From Pseudopithomyces maydicus (Eukaryota > Ascomycota > Dothideomycetes > Pleosporales > Didymosphaeriaceae), in the NCBI GenBank assembly GCA_026873275.1, contig JANTUC010000002.1, forward strand, positions 310,001 through 374,000: a DNA stretch of 64,000 nt, read 5' to 3'. Positions within the stretch are counted from its first letter, which is position 1. Every line of letters begins with the position of its first letter. The translations under genes were made by a program, and so were the position numbers. Below, one piece after another: positions 1 through 11,429 of the stretch. The notes beneath the pieces are model-generated. The model was not told where the DNA came from and searched no databases. It saw only the letters and a list, made by a program, of their open reading frames with translations.

Positions 1-864
1 GAGATTAGCTTCTATTCTTTCGAAGTGTTATATGAATACTGACAGTATGCGAGTGGCGAAGAACGACATGATCAACAAACGCGCGTTTATGGGCATGTTT
101 AGTGGGAGTATCATCCAAGCAGGAAGGAGAACTAGAGCGACATCAGTCGCTGCATTTGTGGCAGCAATGTATCGCATGAAAGACAACTTGGATAGTCAGT
201 ATTCTATCTCCACGGTTGATTGAGTTGGCTACCCACCCTGTGGAAACACTGCGATGTATCAGAGACCCACGATCCATGAATTCCACACTGGAAGGCGACC
301 CCTAAAATAGAGCTAGTCGCCCATGAAAAGACAACCGCAGCCAAAGCATAGCTTGATCGTCGGTGCCACTCATCTAGGGAGAGTGATAGTACGCTCGCGC
401 AAACAGATACTTTGGCGAAACACAAAGAGGCAATGAACAGAATGTCTCCAGCGTATTCGGCCTTGCTGATACTTAGTAAAGATATGTCAGATTGGAAGGA
501 AGCGCTCGCCTTCAAAGCTGCCTCTAATTCATCCTGCGAGATATCTTCGAACTCCTTCCCCCACGGTGAGGCTTGCCGGGTAAGGAGCGTTGCGCTCTGG
601 CAGACTCCGAATGTCTAAATCAAGTCTGTGAGCATATGCTAATTTATCTAACTTGCAAGGACAGCTCACAAATGCCAGAATCATGAATCCATCCTCCAGA
701 CCGAGTTGACGGGTAGTCTTCAGGAAGTATCTGGTCAAAAATCTGAAGCAGACCATCAACGTGGTCAAAGCGAGCAAGAGCCAAGTAACAACTTGGAGAA
801 TGGGATTCAAGTTTCGAGAAGTAACAGAAATCCCAGAAGATGAGCGAGCGATCAGTACACTCAT
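1..864 (-). CDS. Rhodopsin-like (SAT4-type) integral membrane protein, 5' part only
   Basis: Multi-pass membrane protein of the fungal rhodopsin-domain family (Fung_rhodopsin, SAT4-type); members are plasma-membrane proteins of mostly unknown function. Exon 1 (864-670) carries a TM segment followed by the family signature GLEDGFMILAF. Exon 2 (614-237) follows an intron with GTGAGC donor. Exon 3 starts at 186 and encodes AATNAATDVALVLLPAWMI, the typical TM stretch; it ends near 44 at a GTCAGT donor, so the gene continues past the left edge of the window. All three inferred exons join in phase 0. The start ATG at 864 precedes a short Ser-rich N-terminus as usual. Substrate or ligand cannot be inferred. 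Confidence 0.72.
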
Positions 865-1121
865 AGCGCTAGCTCGTGTAAAGGGACAAATGTGAGAACT
901 ATGAAATTGGTTGGGAGGCGCAGCGGCAGCTTGTGGGCCAAACAACACTGTCCACTTGCAGATCTTCGGTTTTTTATGAAGTGTCTGTCCCCTCTTAGTG
1001 CATCGAGCTTGTTGGGTGAAATGCCATGGGATCTTTTGTTGTAATCTATACACAACCTAATACCTGATATTCCGTCTTTTGCTGTAAAATGAGGCGAAAG
1101 GATTTTGATATGAAACATCAC

Positions 1122-1607
1122 CCCGCTTTCTGAAATGATGTGCGCTGAAGGGTGCGGGGGCGATTTTTCGATGCAGGGCTGTTGTGTTACATTGCTTCAC
1201 GAAACGTTCGTAAATGATTCGATCGATGAAAGTCCCTCTGTTTGCCTTCTCTCCTGCAGCTTATCCATCAAGAATTCGAGTAATGCATCTTGTTACCTAT
1301 TATATTTAGACATCGACGCATTGAGAATCGTTGGTTGTCTGGGGTGTGGTCAGCAACGCTGTTGGTCGGATAATATGTTGCTGTGCTACCTTCATGTGAT
1401 AATACCAGATAAGAGAATGCGAGGCATAAACTTGATTGGGAGTTTTCCTCAGGAATATCGTACTTCCTATATGCTGTGAATACGAACATCAGAGCTTATC
1501 AGATTACACCCCTGCCTCTTCCTACAGAGTTTACTTGAAGTGCACCTGTATCATCTCTTGCGGTCAATCCGACCTCTAGGTCATTAAAATATTTTCGTTT
1601 CACCACC
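1122..1607. other. Intergenic region between divergent genes
   Basis: About 740 bases (865-1607) separate the rhodopsin-like gene (minus) from the permease (plus). Short open frames occur on both strands but none resembles a protein family or has a splice-consistent extension. It presumably holds both promoters; no specific element recognised. Confidence 0.5.
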
Positions 1608-3389
1608 ATGGCTCAAGGGGAGATTGAGCTACAGGCTCCCAAAAACAATTTCATTAAGTCTGTTAGACCAGAGGAGCATGAAAATCCAATGATTAGTGAC
1701 GATAGACAACTTCTTAGACTAGGAAAGAAACCTCTTCTTAACCGAACTTTCGGATTCATGTCCATCCTTGGTTTTTCATGCTCTGCTCTGGTATCTTGGG
1801 AAGGGATCCTCTTTTCCTCGGTGGGAGGATTTTACAATGGGGGTCCAGCAGGTATTGTTTGGGGTCTCTTGATCAATTGGATAGGCGCGCTCTCTACATC
1901 CACGGTGATCGCTGAGCTAGCATCAATAGCACCGACCACTGGAGGCCAATGTGAGTCCCAATATTCATGGCATGGTTTTCACACCTTCGGAAGCGACACT
2001 AATATCATCGTCTAGACCACTGGGTAGCTATGATTGCGCCAGAGTCATGCAAGAACTTTCTCTCTTATCTAACAGCCTGGCTCACAATCTCCGCGTGGCA
2101 ATCAATCGCTTGCTCAACTGGATATGGCATTGCGACTTTGATTCAAGGTATGGTAGCTTTGGCACGCACCACGTATGTTCCAAAGACATATCACACAATG
2201 CTGCTGATGTGGGCTACCATGGTGCTGGCGGTGGGTGTCAACAGCACCACAGGTCGGCTCTTAGCAAAGTTCGAGGGAGTTGTGCTTATTTTCCATCTGG
2301 TGGGATTTTTTCTAATCATCGTGCCGTTGGTATACTTTGCACCACATTCAGATCCATCACTCGTATTTACAACGTTCATGAACTTGGGAGGATGGTCTTC
2401 GCAGACGTTGTCATTTTTGGTCGGCCTCCCAATTTCGGCTTATTGCTTTATATCAGCAGATTGCGCTGTCCATGTAAGGTTTTTCGTGTGCTTCCGTGAC
2501 CAATTGTTAACAGCTTGCAGTTATCCGAAGAGATCCAATCTGCCGCAACTGTTGTTCCGCAAGCCATTGTTTGGACCATATCCCTGAATGGCATGCTCGC
2601 ATTCGCCATCGCTGTTGCCATGCTGTTTTGCGTAGGAGATCTCGATGCTGCCTTGGAGTCTCAACAAACTCTGTTTTACCCTATCATTGAGATCTTTAGG
2701 CAAGCTGTAAAATCAATCGCGGGCACCCAACTAATGGTCACTGTCCTTGTTTTCATGTCGATAGCAAGTGCGGTCTCTGCATACGCTTGTGCATCTCGAA
2801 TGCTATGGGCATTTTCCCGAGATCAAGGGTTGCCATTTTCGCATCACTTAGCAAAGGTAAGATCACCTCTCACGGTCAAAGTCTTCTCATACTGATTCAT
2901 GAAGCTCTCTAAAAACACCCTTCCAGTCTTCGCCATCTTAGCAACGCTTCTCATCTCTACGATACTGTCACTCATAGTGCTAGGATCGAATATTGCCTTC
3001 AATGCTTTCACATCTCTTGGTGTGGCTGGCTTTTATTTTCCATACTTCATTGTTTGCACGCTGCTGCTATGGCGCCGCCTCACGGGTGCACTAAAGCCTC
3101 ATGACCCATACCCGATGTACGATGACAACCCCCGCTCACATGGGGACCTTGGCGCATACCGGAACCCTGGGGTACCGCAAATAATATTTTCGCATGTTCT
3201 TACCTCCTGTTCCTCATCGTTTGGATTTTCTGGCCTCCAACCACTCCTACAACACCAGAGACGGCAAACTGGGCCATTCTGGTATTTGGGGCCATGGTGT
3301 TATTTTGCACAGGGTGGTATGTCTTTAGAGCTAAGACCTTTTTCAAGGGACCGATAAGAGAAGTTGAGAGGGGACAAGCATGTGAATAA
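1608..3389 (+). CDS. APC-superfamily amino acid/choline-type permease, with frame break near the C-terminus
   Basis: Twelve-TM amino acid/polyamine/choline permease of the fungal GABA/choline permease type (APC superfamily), expected in the plasma membrane. Exons 1608-1950, 2016-2473, 2521-2856 and 2905-3389 join in phase. Landmarks are LLNRTFGFMSILGFSCSAL in TM1, the segment GGQYHWVAMIAPES across the first splice, and SEEIQSAATVVPQAI. The reading frame breaks in exon 4: up to about 3130 the frame gives RRLTGALKPHDPYPMYDD, while the family-typical end (WGPWRIPEPWG, NNIFACSYLLF, FWPPTTPTTPETANWA) lies one frame over and runs to TAA at 3387-3389. No intron fits between. One missing base in the C5 run 3129-3133 would explain it, as in several other genes here. 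Substrate unknown. Confidence 0.82.
3129..3133 (+). other. Frame break at a C5 run in the permease gene
   Basis: Reading the permease with one extra C in this run joins the two halves of exon 4 in one frame; the downstream frame has a stop at 3123 and the upstream frame lacks the conserved C-terminal TM pair. Sequencing undercall is favoured over true mutation because the same kind of break recurs in essential genes of this window. Confidence 0.7.
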
Positions 3390-3801
3390 GAACAAGAAAG
3401 AGACAAGTCGGATCTCTAAAGAATGGCTGTTAGATAGAAGCACTACAAGAGAAATAGGCTCTACTACAACCTTCAGCACCCGAAACGTAGGAAAGAAGAT
3501 TAGTTTTAGGCTAAAGTATGTAAAACAGTAGAGACATGTTTAGTTAAACGTTGAAAGAAATGGATCCTGCTGAACCTCACGCTGTGACTGCAGACACTAG
3601 CAGAAGCAGTGACATCTGGAATGCCCACCATGCGTCATAGCACTTGACAAGCCCCACTTGGATCAACCCACGACGCTAACGGCAGCCCTGCGTCACTCCC
3701 GCGGTGACAGTGCACCACAGCTATGTAGGTAGCTGTGCCCAGTACTCGAAGCAGATACGATGAAAATAAGTCCCCATATCACCCCCAAGCCCGAAGTATA
3801 T

Positions 3802-4617
3802 TTATTTCAAAGATTCACGACTCCCGGCCATGTACTGAATCCCGGCTTTGATGATAGTGATAGCGATCTCGACCTCTGCAACGTTTCTTGGTGCATATAT
3901 CAACATGTAATTCACCGGTATGCTGACGGGCAGCACTGGTTTCAAATCAGACCCCGAAAAAGCGTGACGCTGGCCCCATCCTCGCTCCAACACTTTCCTG
4001 CAGTCGGCTGGGTGCAATACGATGTGAAAGCTACCGTCCAGTCCAGCGTGAACGTGGGAGATCTCGCCGCGGGTCTGCTGGGCCACAGCGTGCCAAGGTC
4101 GTGCGCTCGCCACGAAGAGAGCTTTGTGCTGACGCTCGTACTTGCTTTGCTTGATCTCGACGAGGCCTTGCTCTTCGGCGGCTTTGCCTAGCTGTGCGAA
4201 GCGGTCGATGAACTTGTGGCGGATGTCCGGGCTTGGGAGTTGCTCAAGCTGTCTTTGCGGGACGGGATGCGTGCCTAGCTTTGGTCGCGATGAGCTTCTT
4301 TGTGGAGGAAATTCCGGGGCAAAGTAGCTGGGTTCGTAGGCAAAAGGGAGCTCTTTGTTATCATACGGCTTTGGGGAGAGTTGTTCACGGGAATAGATGC
4401 GGAGCGTGTTGGCTAGTAGCCAGCCGAAGACATTGTAGGGCAGGCCCCCAGGGCCATACGAGAGGTAGATCTCATAGTCTCTGATGGCGATGGGGATGAG
4501 CACTGTGAGGCCGACTGCGGACAGGGCAGTCACGGGATGGAAACGTTGGAGTCGCTGACGGATCTGTTGGGGGTCGAGCAGCCCCGACAGATGCCCAAAG
4601 GATGGCATATGATTCAT
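3802..4617 (-). CDS. DUF5519 (luciferase-like domain) protein
   Basis: Single-exon protein of about 271 residues. The N-terminus has one hydrophobic segment (TALSAVGLTVLIPIAIRDY) that may be a membrane anchor. The C-terminal third matches the DUF5519/'luciferase' domain pattern of fungal proteins: GEISHVHAGLDGSFHIVLHP followed by DCRKVLERGWGQRHAFSG and a hydrophobic end. Enzymatic function is not established for the family. I start at ATG 4617 (MNHMPSFG); an in-frame ATG at 4608 is also possible, and the open frame extends further upstream without a better start. Upstream NmrA gene is divergent. Confidence 0.68.
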   Translation of the reverse strand: MNHMPSFGHLSGLLDPQQIRQRLQRFHPVTALSAVGLTVLIPIAIRDYEIYLSYGPGGLPYNVFGWLLANTLRIYSREQLSPKPYDNKELPFAYEPSYFAPEFPPQRSSSRPKLGTHPVPQRQLEQLPSPDIRHKFIDRFAQLGKAAEEQGLVEIKQSKYERQHKALFVASARPWHAVAQQTRGEISHVHAGLDGSFHIVLHPADCRKVLERGWGQRHAFSGSDLKPVLPVSIPVNYMLIYAPRNVAEVEIAITIIKAGIQYMAGSRESLK

Positions 4618-5087
4618 TTTGTAAGCTCTGGAAGTTACGAGATGTGTCTGTTTTTTAGCAGAGCAGATCGATTGTTTATTGCACACCGTCTGCCGTGGTG
4701 TGAGGGTGGTCAGATGCGTGGGGCCAGCAGCTTGCAAACGTGGCCCAAGCTCACAACCATACTTTCCCCATGGCTACACAGCATCTAAGACCGTAAATTC
4801 CGAGTGCTCGATAATCGAGAGCATGTTCGCTTCAATAATTACTGTGTTACAACATAAACGCCGCGCGATGTGAGACGCAGATTTTTCCACTCGTCTCATC
4901 AATCCAATGGGATTTTCGCATGACCTCATTGGGTCTAGAGAGGCAAGGGTTCACGATCACAATGACCATGACGGTTCCCATAAATCTTTCGGTTTGGGCC
5001 GAACATCGTGACTACTAGATTCGCCCTTCTCCGACACTTTAACTCAACATCTTCACCTACGCAGTTTGTGGATCGCATAGGTACACC

Positions 5088-6121
5088 ATGTCTATCGCAC
5101 TCACCAGCGCAACTGGTAAACTCGGCTCCGCGGTGCTTCATGCCATCCTCGACAATAAACTCATTGACCCAGAGCAGCTTGTAGTATGCGTATGTAGATA
5201 TCATGGCTTCATCTAGAGGCTTGGACTGACCTTGTAAAACAGACTTCTTCCAACCCCGACGACAAGCGCTTCGATGCGCTCCGCAACCAGAAGGTCACTG
5301 TACGCTATAACAACTTCGACGAGCCCGATTCACTCGAGCGTGCCTTCTCAGGATGCTCGAAGCTGTTCCTCGTTTCCACGCCCAGGATAGAGATGGACTT
5401 TAACGATGCACCTCTATGGAAAGGCAGAGAAGCGCATCATCGTGCAGCCATCGATGCTGCAGTCAAGGCCGGTGTGAAGCACATCTACTACACATCGCTA
5501 GCCTTCGGAAACCCGTCCAAGGCGGGCGTGATGCGAGCGCACATCCGCACCGAAAAGTACCTAAAGGAACTAGCGGACCAGGGCAAAACCGACTTCACCA
5601 TCATCCGCGAGGGGCTGTACAACGAGAGCTGGCCCCTCTATTTCGGGTACTACTTCAGCCTGCTCGAGGACAAGAGGCAGCGCATCGTAGTCGCAGGCGA
5701 CGGGCCCATTTCCTGGACCGCCATTGCCGACATGGCCTTCGGGACCGCCAAGATCCTCGTCGCACCGAGCGAAAATTGGAAAGGCAAGACACTCTATCTT
5801 TCGCAGAACAAGACCTGGTCTCTGGACAGGATGTCGCGCATCGTAAGCACCTGGGTGAATCAAGATGTGCGTATTGAAACTGTGCCGCGGGAAGAGTACG
5901 TCGATCACTACGCTACCCAGGGCAGGGATAGGGCCGAGGTGGAATGGTGGAGCACCACGTACGACGCGCTGAAGGACGGCGAGTGCGACATCAAGGATGA
6001 TACGCTGGAGGTTATGCTGAAAGAGGCGGGGAGGGAACCAAAGTCTCTTGAGGCGACGGTGGGAGAAATGTTGAATTACGATAGGGGACCGGGGGTGATT
6101 GCGGAGAATTTGAAGGTCTAG
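5088..6121 (+). CDS. NmrA-like NAD(P)-binding reductase
   Basis: Atypical short-chain dehydrogenase of the NmrA/NAD(P)-binding type, about 326 residues, cytosolic. Exon 1 (5088-5189) encodes the Rossmann glycine motif TSATGKLGSAV; intron 5190-5242 has a GTATGT donor; exon 2 (5243-6121) carries GCSKLFLVSTPR and KAGVKHIYYTSLA, the equivalents of beta-4 and the active-site strand in NmrA and QOR2-like proteins. Frames join exactly (phase 0). Family members either sense the NADP redox state or reduce quinones and phenylcoumaran-like substrates; which applies here cannot be told. Confidence 0.85.
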
Positions 6122-6618
6122 TTTTGGAAGCTAAATACATGTGGAATAGCACTATCCGTGCGTGTAAGTAGCTATCTTATGTATGTATAGACTAGCCTAC
6201 TGCGAAATCTTACTCGTAGAGAAAAGCGTGCCAACTCACCGTTATTTAAGTATTGCCCAAATACGTCTGTACAACCGAGGTACATCCATGGCTAGCAGCC
6301 CTACAGCCTTGCCGAAACCCTCGTGCATAAGCGCATACCCACAGAGCAATGTATAAACCACGTTTGAAGCAAATCAAGTAAGCATTTCGTGTAAGACTCA
6401 ATTTATGCATGCATATAAGACACATAGTGTAGATGCGGGGTCGTGAAACTTGCCTAAGCAGGGCAGGGCGTAGGCAGCGCTGATTGTTGCACGACCCCTG
6501 CACGCACACTTGCTTCCTATCCTTCGAGACCAAAAACTCTTATAAGGCTACCGAGCCGCATATCTCCTACCATCTCGCACGGTAACAATAAGATACTTGC
6601 ACCATCACGCATCTCACA
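6122..6618. other. Intergenic region
   Basis: About 500 bases between the NmrA-like gene and the SDR gene. The open frame on the minus strand (6246-6533) has no family resemblance. Nothing else seen. Confidence 0.5.
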
Positions 6619-8190
6619 ATGTCCGTGATCCACTTCGAAGGAGCGTCCTACGGCGGGATTTTAGGCGCCGTCCGAAGCGTCGTATACGAGCCCATCGCGA
6701 CGGGTTCTCTGCTATATATCCTCACGTTGGGCCCTGTGAACCTTCGAGAGCGCCTTCTAGAGCCACTCAGCACCAATCTATTGGCTACCAACCGTGCAGG
6801 ACGTATCACGACGGTGGTTGCAGTGGTAAAAGCGTGCTTCATCCTGGGGGTGATATCCCGCGTCAACAAGGCTTTGAACAGCTTTGCTCTGAATGGGTGG
6901 TCGTTTAAGCGGCAGGGCGCGCCGTTTGAATTTGGGCCCGAGAAGAAAGAGTTGGTTGTTATTACGGGGGGAGCTCGGGGTTTGGATATGAGATGGTGAA
7001 GGCGTTTGCGCAGGTTGCGAGGGTGGTGTCGATGGATGTTAGTGAATTGCCGGAGGAGCTGAAGAAGTGTGAGTTTAGACCATCGATTCATTTCTTAGAG
7101 GGCATTTATCATCCTTGTATCTCGTGGGTTGAGATGATGCAGCGTGCTCAAGCTTCCAACCCAACATTTGTCAATCACTACGCACGCATGCTAACTTGAC
7201 CCAGTGCCAGACGTCTACCACTACCACCTCGACGTCTCCAACAACGAGCAAATCCAACAAGTCTGCGCCGACGTCCGCAAAGTCCACGGCGACCCCAGCG
7301 TCCTCATCAACAACGCCGGCATCGCCAACGGGCGACCCATCCTCAGCGTACGGCATTTCCCTCCCCTTCCTAAACCCACCCCATCAAAGCAGTAACTAAA
7401 ACCCATCCAGACAACCAACGAAGCCACGGAGAAAATCTTCAAAATAAACCTCATCTCGCACTTTGCGCTGATCCGCGAATTCCTCCCCGGCAGTGAGGCA
7501 AACCCCTCGTCCAAGATTGTACATGTTTTATGTTTTGGATGTAAAACTGACACATACGATCAGTGCTCTCCCAGCGCAAAGGCCACATCGTCTCCATGGC
7601 CTCAATGCTCTCCTTCATCCCCGCAAACAACCTCGTCGACTACGCCTGCACCAAGATCGGCGCTCTCTACCTCACCGAAGGCACGTCTCCCCTTTCTCCC
7701 TCCCCATGCACCCCCTCCTCTTCTTCCCTTTCTATATCCTAACTAACCACCCACCCTTTCTTCCCTACCCCACTAACACCCCCCAGGCCTCCGCGCAGAA
7801 TGCCTACACACCTACCCGAATGGCTCCTCCATCTGCACGACGTCCGTACACCCCGGGTGGTACTCGACGGGCATCCTCCGGGGCGCGGAGGACTCGCTCG
7901 CGCAGCAGGGGATCCGGCCGCGGTCGCCGAAGGAGGTGTCGGATAAAGTTGTGGAGCAAGTTTTGAAGGGGCGGAGCGGGAGGCTGATACTGCCGGCGGG
8001 CGCGGAGAGGTGGACCGGGGTACGGGGGTGGCCGTTATGGGTGCGGGATACGGTGAGTGGGTTGGGGTGGGGGCGGGGAGGGGGGTTGCTGTTGTTAAGG
8101 AGTAGGTGGGGTAGAAGGGGGATGAAAGTTGGAAAGGGTGAGTGGTGGTTCATGAGTTTGTATGTATCGCGGCATTATCAAAAGGTCTGA
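6619..8190 (+). CDS. Short-chain dehydrogenase/reductase (retinol dehydrogenase 10-like), frame-broken
   Basis: Classical SDR with an N-terminal hydrophobic region, resembling fungal RDH10/17-beta-HSD11-type enzymes that may sit on lipid membranes. Inferred exons: 6619-7068, 7205-7347, 7411-7492, 7564-7680 and 7787 onward. Seen motifs: cofactor loop VVITGGARG, LINNAGIANG, catalytic Ser in HIVSMASMLSF and YACTK (Tyr-x-x-x-Lys). The frame breaks right after GGARG: the next residues FGYEMVKAFAQ are one frame over, explained by one missing G in the G4 run 6977-6980. Intron 7681-7786 uses a GC donor (AAG|GCACGT) with a CCCCCAG acceptor. The C-terminal end is uncertain: reading through gives TGA at 8188, but a GTGAGT at 8053 could start another intron. 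Confidence 0.75.
6977..6980 (+). other. Frame break at a G4 run in the SDR gene
   Basis: Between GGARG (frame of the start codon) and FGYEMVKAF (next frame) there is no room for an intron. One extra G restores a normal SDR cofactor motif. Confidence 0.7.
7681..7786 (+). other. GC-AG intron in the SDR gene
   Basis: The conserved helix YACTKIGALYLTEG continues into LRAECLHTY only if the intron starts with GC after GAAG. No GT donor nearby keeps the frame. GC-AG introns are a minor but established class in fungi. Confidence 0.6.
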
Positions 8191-8237
8191 ACGAACACAG
8201 CATGCACTTCTAACCCCCTATCCTCGTCTCACAAGTC

Positions 8238-8942
8238 TTACACCAACCACCTCACCACCCTCCCAACCCCCCAGGCCACAAGCCCCGCCACACCCAACAC
8301 CCCCATCCCTACCCCTACGTTAAAGCAAGCACTCACCCGCCTTGCCGCCCCCCGCCTCGCCATCGTCCTCGCCAACTCCCTCCGCCTCCACCCCCTGTCC
8401 CTCGCGGGCCTGAAATTCCCCGCTCGGATCTGGCTATCCGATTGCCTATTCCCGTGATCCAGTGGATAGTTGACCGATCCGTAGCCTAGCAACGTCACAC
8501 CGTCGTTTGTCACAGTCACTATTACTGGGCCTGGCATCGGCGCTGTTCTCCGCGGTGGCGCTGTCGGCACGGTTGCTGCCCTGCTGTATAGAAATCCCCT
8601 GCTTCCTCTGCGGTGGAGGACGAAGTCTTTTGTAGGCGCGGGATATGGGCCGGGGAAAGCTGATGGGAGAGGTGTAGATGGTTGCCTTGAAGAGAGGCGG
8701 GTTCGTGGGGCCGTGGTGGTGCGCAGTTCGTCGGGACAGGGCCATTCTAGATCTGATAGATTTACGACGAATGCGCCGGTGTTGATGGGCTTGTTGAGCT
8801 TTGGGAGATGATCGACAATTTCAGCATTGGGATCGAAAGCTGATGTTGCTGAAAATGGGGTTGTCGCTGTTTTAGTCTTGTTTGCTTGGCCTGGCGATTT
8901 CAGATTCGGTGTGGTTGCTGGTGTCCTGTTTGGAGCTGCCAT
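8238..8942 (-). CDS. Hypothetical protein with possible C-terminal membrane segment
   Basis: Open frame of 234 residues starting at ATG 8942. The first 60 residues are Thr/Pro/Lys-rich and low in complexity; the middle is Arg/Pro-rich; the last 30 residues form a Gly/Val-rich hydrophobic stretch (VGVGMGVLGVAGLVAWGVG). I recognise no domain. It is convergent with the SDR gene and their ends nearly touch. High GC makes chance open frames common here, so the gene call is tentative and the 3' part could be out of frame given other base losses nearby. Confidence 0.42.
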   Translation of the reverse strand: MAAPNRTPATTPNLKSPGQANKTKTATTPFSATSAFDPNAEIVDHLPKLNKPINTGAFVVNLSDLEWPCPDELRTTTAPRTRLSSRQPSTPLPSAFPGPYPAPTKDFVLHRRGSRGFLYSRAATVPTAPPRRTAPMPGPVIVTVTNDGVTLLGYGSVNYPLDHGNRQSDSQIRAGNFRPARDRGWRRRELARTMARRGAARRVSACFNVGVGMGVLGVAGLVAWGVGRVVRWLV

Positions 8943-9277
8943 CGTGCAGTTGACTTCCAGTGGAGACAGCAGCTAATCTCAAGGCCGTCGATTCGTGCAT
9001 GGTGAACTCATTTTATAACCACAGGCTGAGTTTGCCTGTGAAAATGACCAGATTTCCATACTCTTCTTGCAGACTTTCTTCTCTCCTTTGGTAAGCCCAG
9101 AATTTATTTTGCTCGTATCATGTGATACATCACAACCAGTCCGTGGACCTCTGCAAAACTCCACTTCGGAAGGGTAAAGAATCTCTGGAATAAAATGGTA
9201 TTTGGTATCAAAAGGCGTTGAAGAAATTGCTCCGAGGCAAACAATAGCTTGTAATGTAATGCTTAAATGCGAAACGC

Positions 9278-11429
9278 TCAATAACCAAAACTCTCCGTGT
9301 GGAGATATATGCCCTGCGCACCGGTGCCTTTGTGCACAGCACGCTCATCACTCAACGAGCAGACGTCCTGCTTCACGTCCGCGACTAAACCTTGCGGACC
9401 GCATACAACTACCGCAGATTCACCCCATGCCTGTTCTAGCGATCTCCGAATGATTTCTCGCGGGTTCGGCCTGCCTGAAAAGACGAGGACGGAAGGATGT
9501 ATAAGCGGTTTGGGTTGGGGGCTCGATGCTGCGGATGATGATTGGGATGAAGGTCTTGTATTTAACGCTTTGGTGTTGCCGGACGCACAGCAGGAACATG
9601 TGGTTTGGATGGCGTCTGGTGATGACTCGTCGACGGTGCTCTTACAACAACACGCACCGTCAGGTCCACAAGCCTTGGCAGCTGTAGAGCTGATTTCGGT
9701 TATTTTTTCTATAGTTTCGTCTGGTTTGTCTTTCTCTTCCATAGATGGAGCTCGACCACGAATCTCAACTGGCCCATGTTTGGCTTCCTTTGGTGCCGTT
9801 ATCGCCGAAAGAATATTCTTGTATTCTTCGGTAAAGGCTTCGTCGCATGTTACATAAACAGTGAGTTCTAGTTTGATGTGTCGCAAATCGTTTTGCAAAC
9901 TCTGAAAGCCAGCGGATATTGCCGAAAGCTGTTCAGAAAACCAACCAAGTTGGCCCCGACTCTTTACAACCCAAACGAACCTCACATGGCGAGTGACCGC
10001 TCCTATTTGGGTACGAAATAGCGATCCTTTATCTTGTGAAAGGGTCGTCATCTCCTTCCAGCCTTGCAATATATCCCGAAGTAGGGGCATAGTAAATGTA
10101 GCGCCGGTGCTACCCGCAAGTAGTACAACGCTGTCAAATTGACGCAAAGGTCGTAATGTTCCATAGGGCCCTTCAATTGCCACGGTCTTCATCTGTGGCT
10201 TTTCTGGTGCTATAGAAAGCCCCTGAAGCTTCTCGGCGTGTTTGAAAAACCGCTTAGTTCCACCTGTTTCAGCCTTGACCAGGAACTCCATCCTTCTGTC
10301 CTCTGGTATTGATGAGATGGTAAATGGATGACTTTGCAAAGGAAGCATCGAGTGACAGGACAATAACACATGCTGTCCCGGCTTCCAGGAGATGGGCGGA
10401 TTCTGTATAACGATTCGGGTAGTATTGTGTGGGAGTGGCGTAAACTCGGCTTTGCAGGCCCAAAATCCAGACATCTGGCCATTCTTTCGCTGCCGCGGGT
10501 GAAACCAGGAGATATTGGCGTATAAAGTCCTCAACACACGTACGACGCGATCGAACCACCAGAGAGCTACAGGCACCCAAATATAGACGTGGACCTCCAC
10601 TGGGGTATGAATGTAAATGAAACCGATCATGACGGCAAAAGATACCAAGTGTTGCAAAACGAAAGCCTCGTAACACCAGCCGCGAATTGGTGTCATGGAA
10701 CTAAAGACAATCCATACTAACAGTGCCCATGCAACGACACCTTTCCACACCAGTGTGTTCTCTTTTAGTTGTGTACCGATGTAGTCGTACGGTGCCCAAT
10801 CTGCAAAGAAGTAGCCCATGTGAATGGTAGCAGTCAGGAGAAAGCACCTGGCGCACCATCGATGCAGCCAATTGATGCGCTCGTAGCTGACGCCGGTCGC
10901 ATAACCGATCAAGTTGTTCTTCCCAGCCAGGAGGAACAGGAGCGGGAGCTGAGCGATGGTGACGAACCCACATCTGTATCCGATGTTTTCTCTCTCCCAC
11001 CTGTCGTTTAGATCGAGACCGTAGAAACACAAAACCAACAATACGATAACGTTTGCGAGAACCAAAGATACGCGACCGACGGTGGGTAAGCGAAGAAAGT
11101 GACTCTTAAAGGGTATCCGTATGGAGAAGTTGGATGCTTCGCGAGTGAGGGCAAATGTGGTAGCTATGGAGACCAGCAGCCATGATCGGGGTTTTGCTGG
11201 GTGTGTTGAGCCTGCTCGGGCTGCTGCTAGCCTGCATGACTTAGCCAATATCCTTGCGGAGTGCGCACTCAACGTACCTGTGTCTGCACAAGACGTTGTT
11301 GAATATGTTCACCAGCGTCGCCACACCGATGGCCGCGCCCACTGCGGCCCAGTAGTATTTGGGAAACTCGATGAGCGGAGCAGTGCCGCCCATGGACATG
11401 GAGCCCATGGCCATGCCGGAGGTGTCCAT
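9278..11429 (-). CDS. Ferric/cupric metalloreductase (FRE-type NADPH oxidase-like) with Met-rich N-terminus
   Basis: Plasma-membrane flavocytochrome of 701 residues that reduces extracellular Fe(III)/Cu(II) with NADPH. Exon 1 (11429-11278) and exon 2 (11231-9278) join in frame. The N-terminus MDTSGMAMGSMSMGG is Met-rich like a Ctr ectodomain and is followed by a TM segment. The ferric-reductase core shows two His pairs, each 13 residues apart (HRWCARCFLLTATIH and HLVSFAVMIGFIYIH), for two haems. FAD motif HPFTISS, NADPH motif GSTGATFTMPLL and the terminal VVVCGPQGL are present. An inserted linker between the NADPH motifs carries Cys clusters (GACCCKS and TCSCCASG), unusual for the family. It is divergent from a Ctr copper transporter, so reduction of copper for uptake is the likely role. 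Confidence 0.92.

Noticed and set aside
3802..4191. Plus-strand frames opposite the DUF5519 gene
   Set aside because: Antisense shadows without family features.
9297..9857. 186-codon frame antisense to the metalloreductase
   Set aside because: Shadow of a real coding exon.
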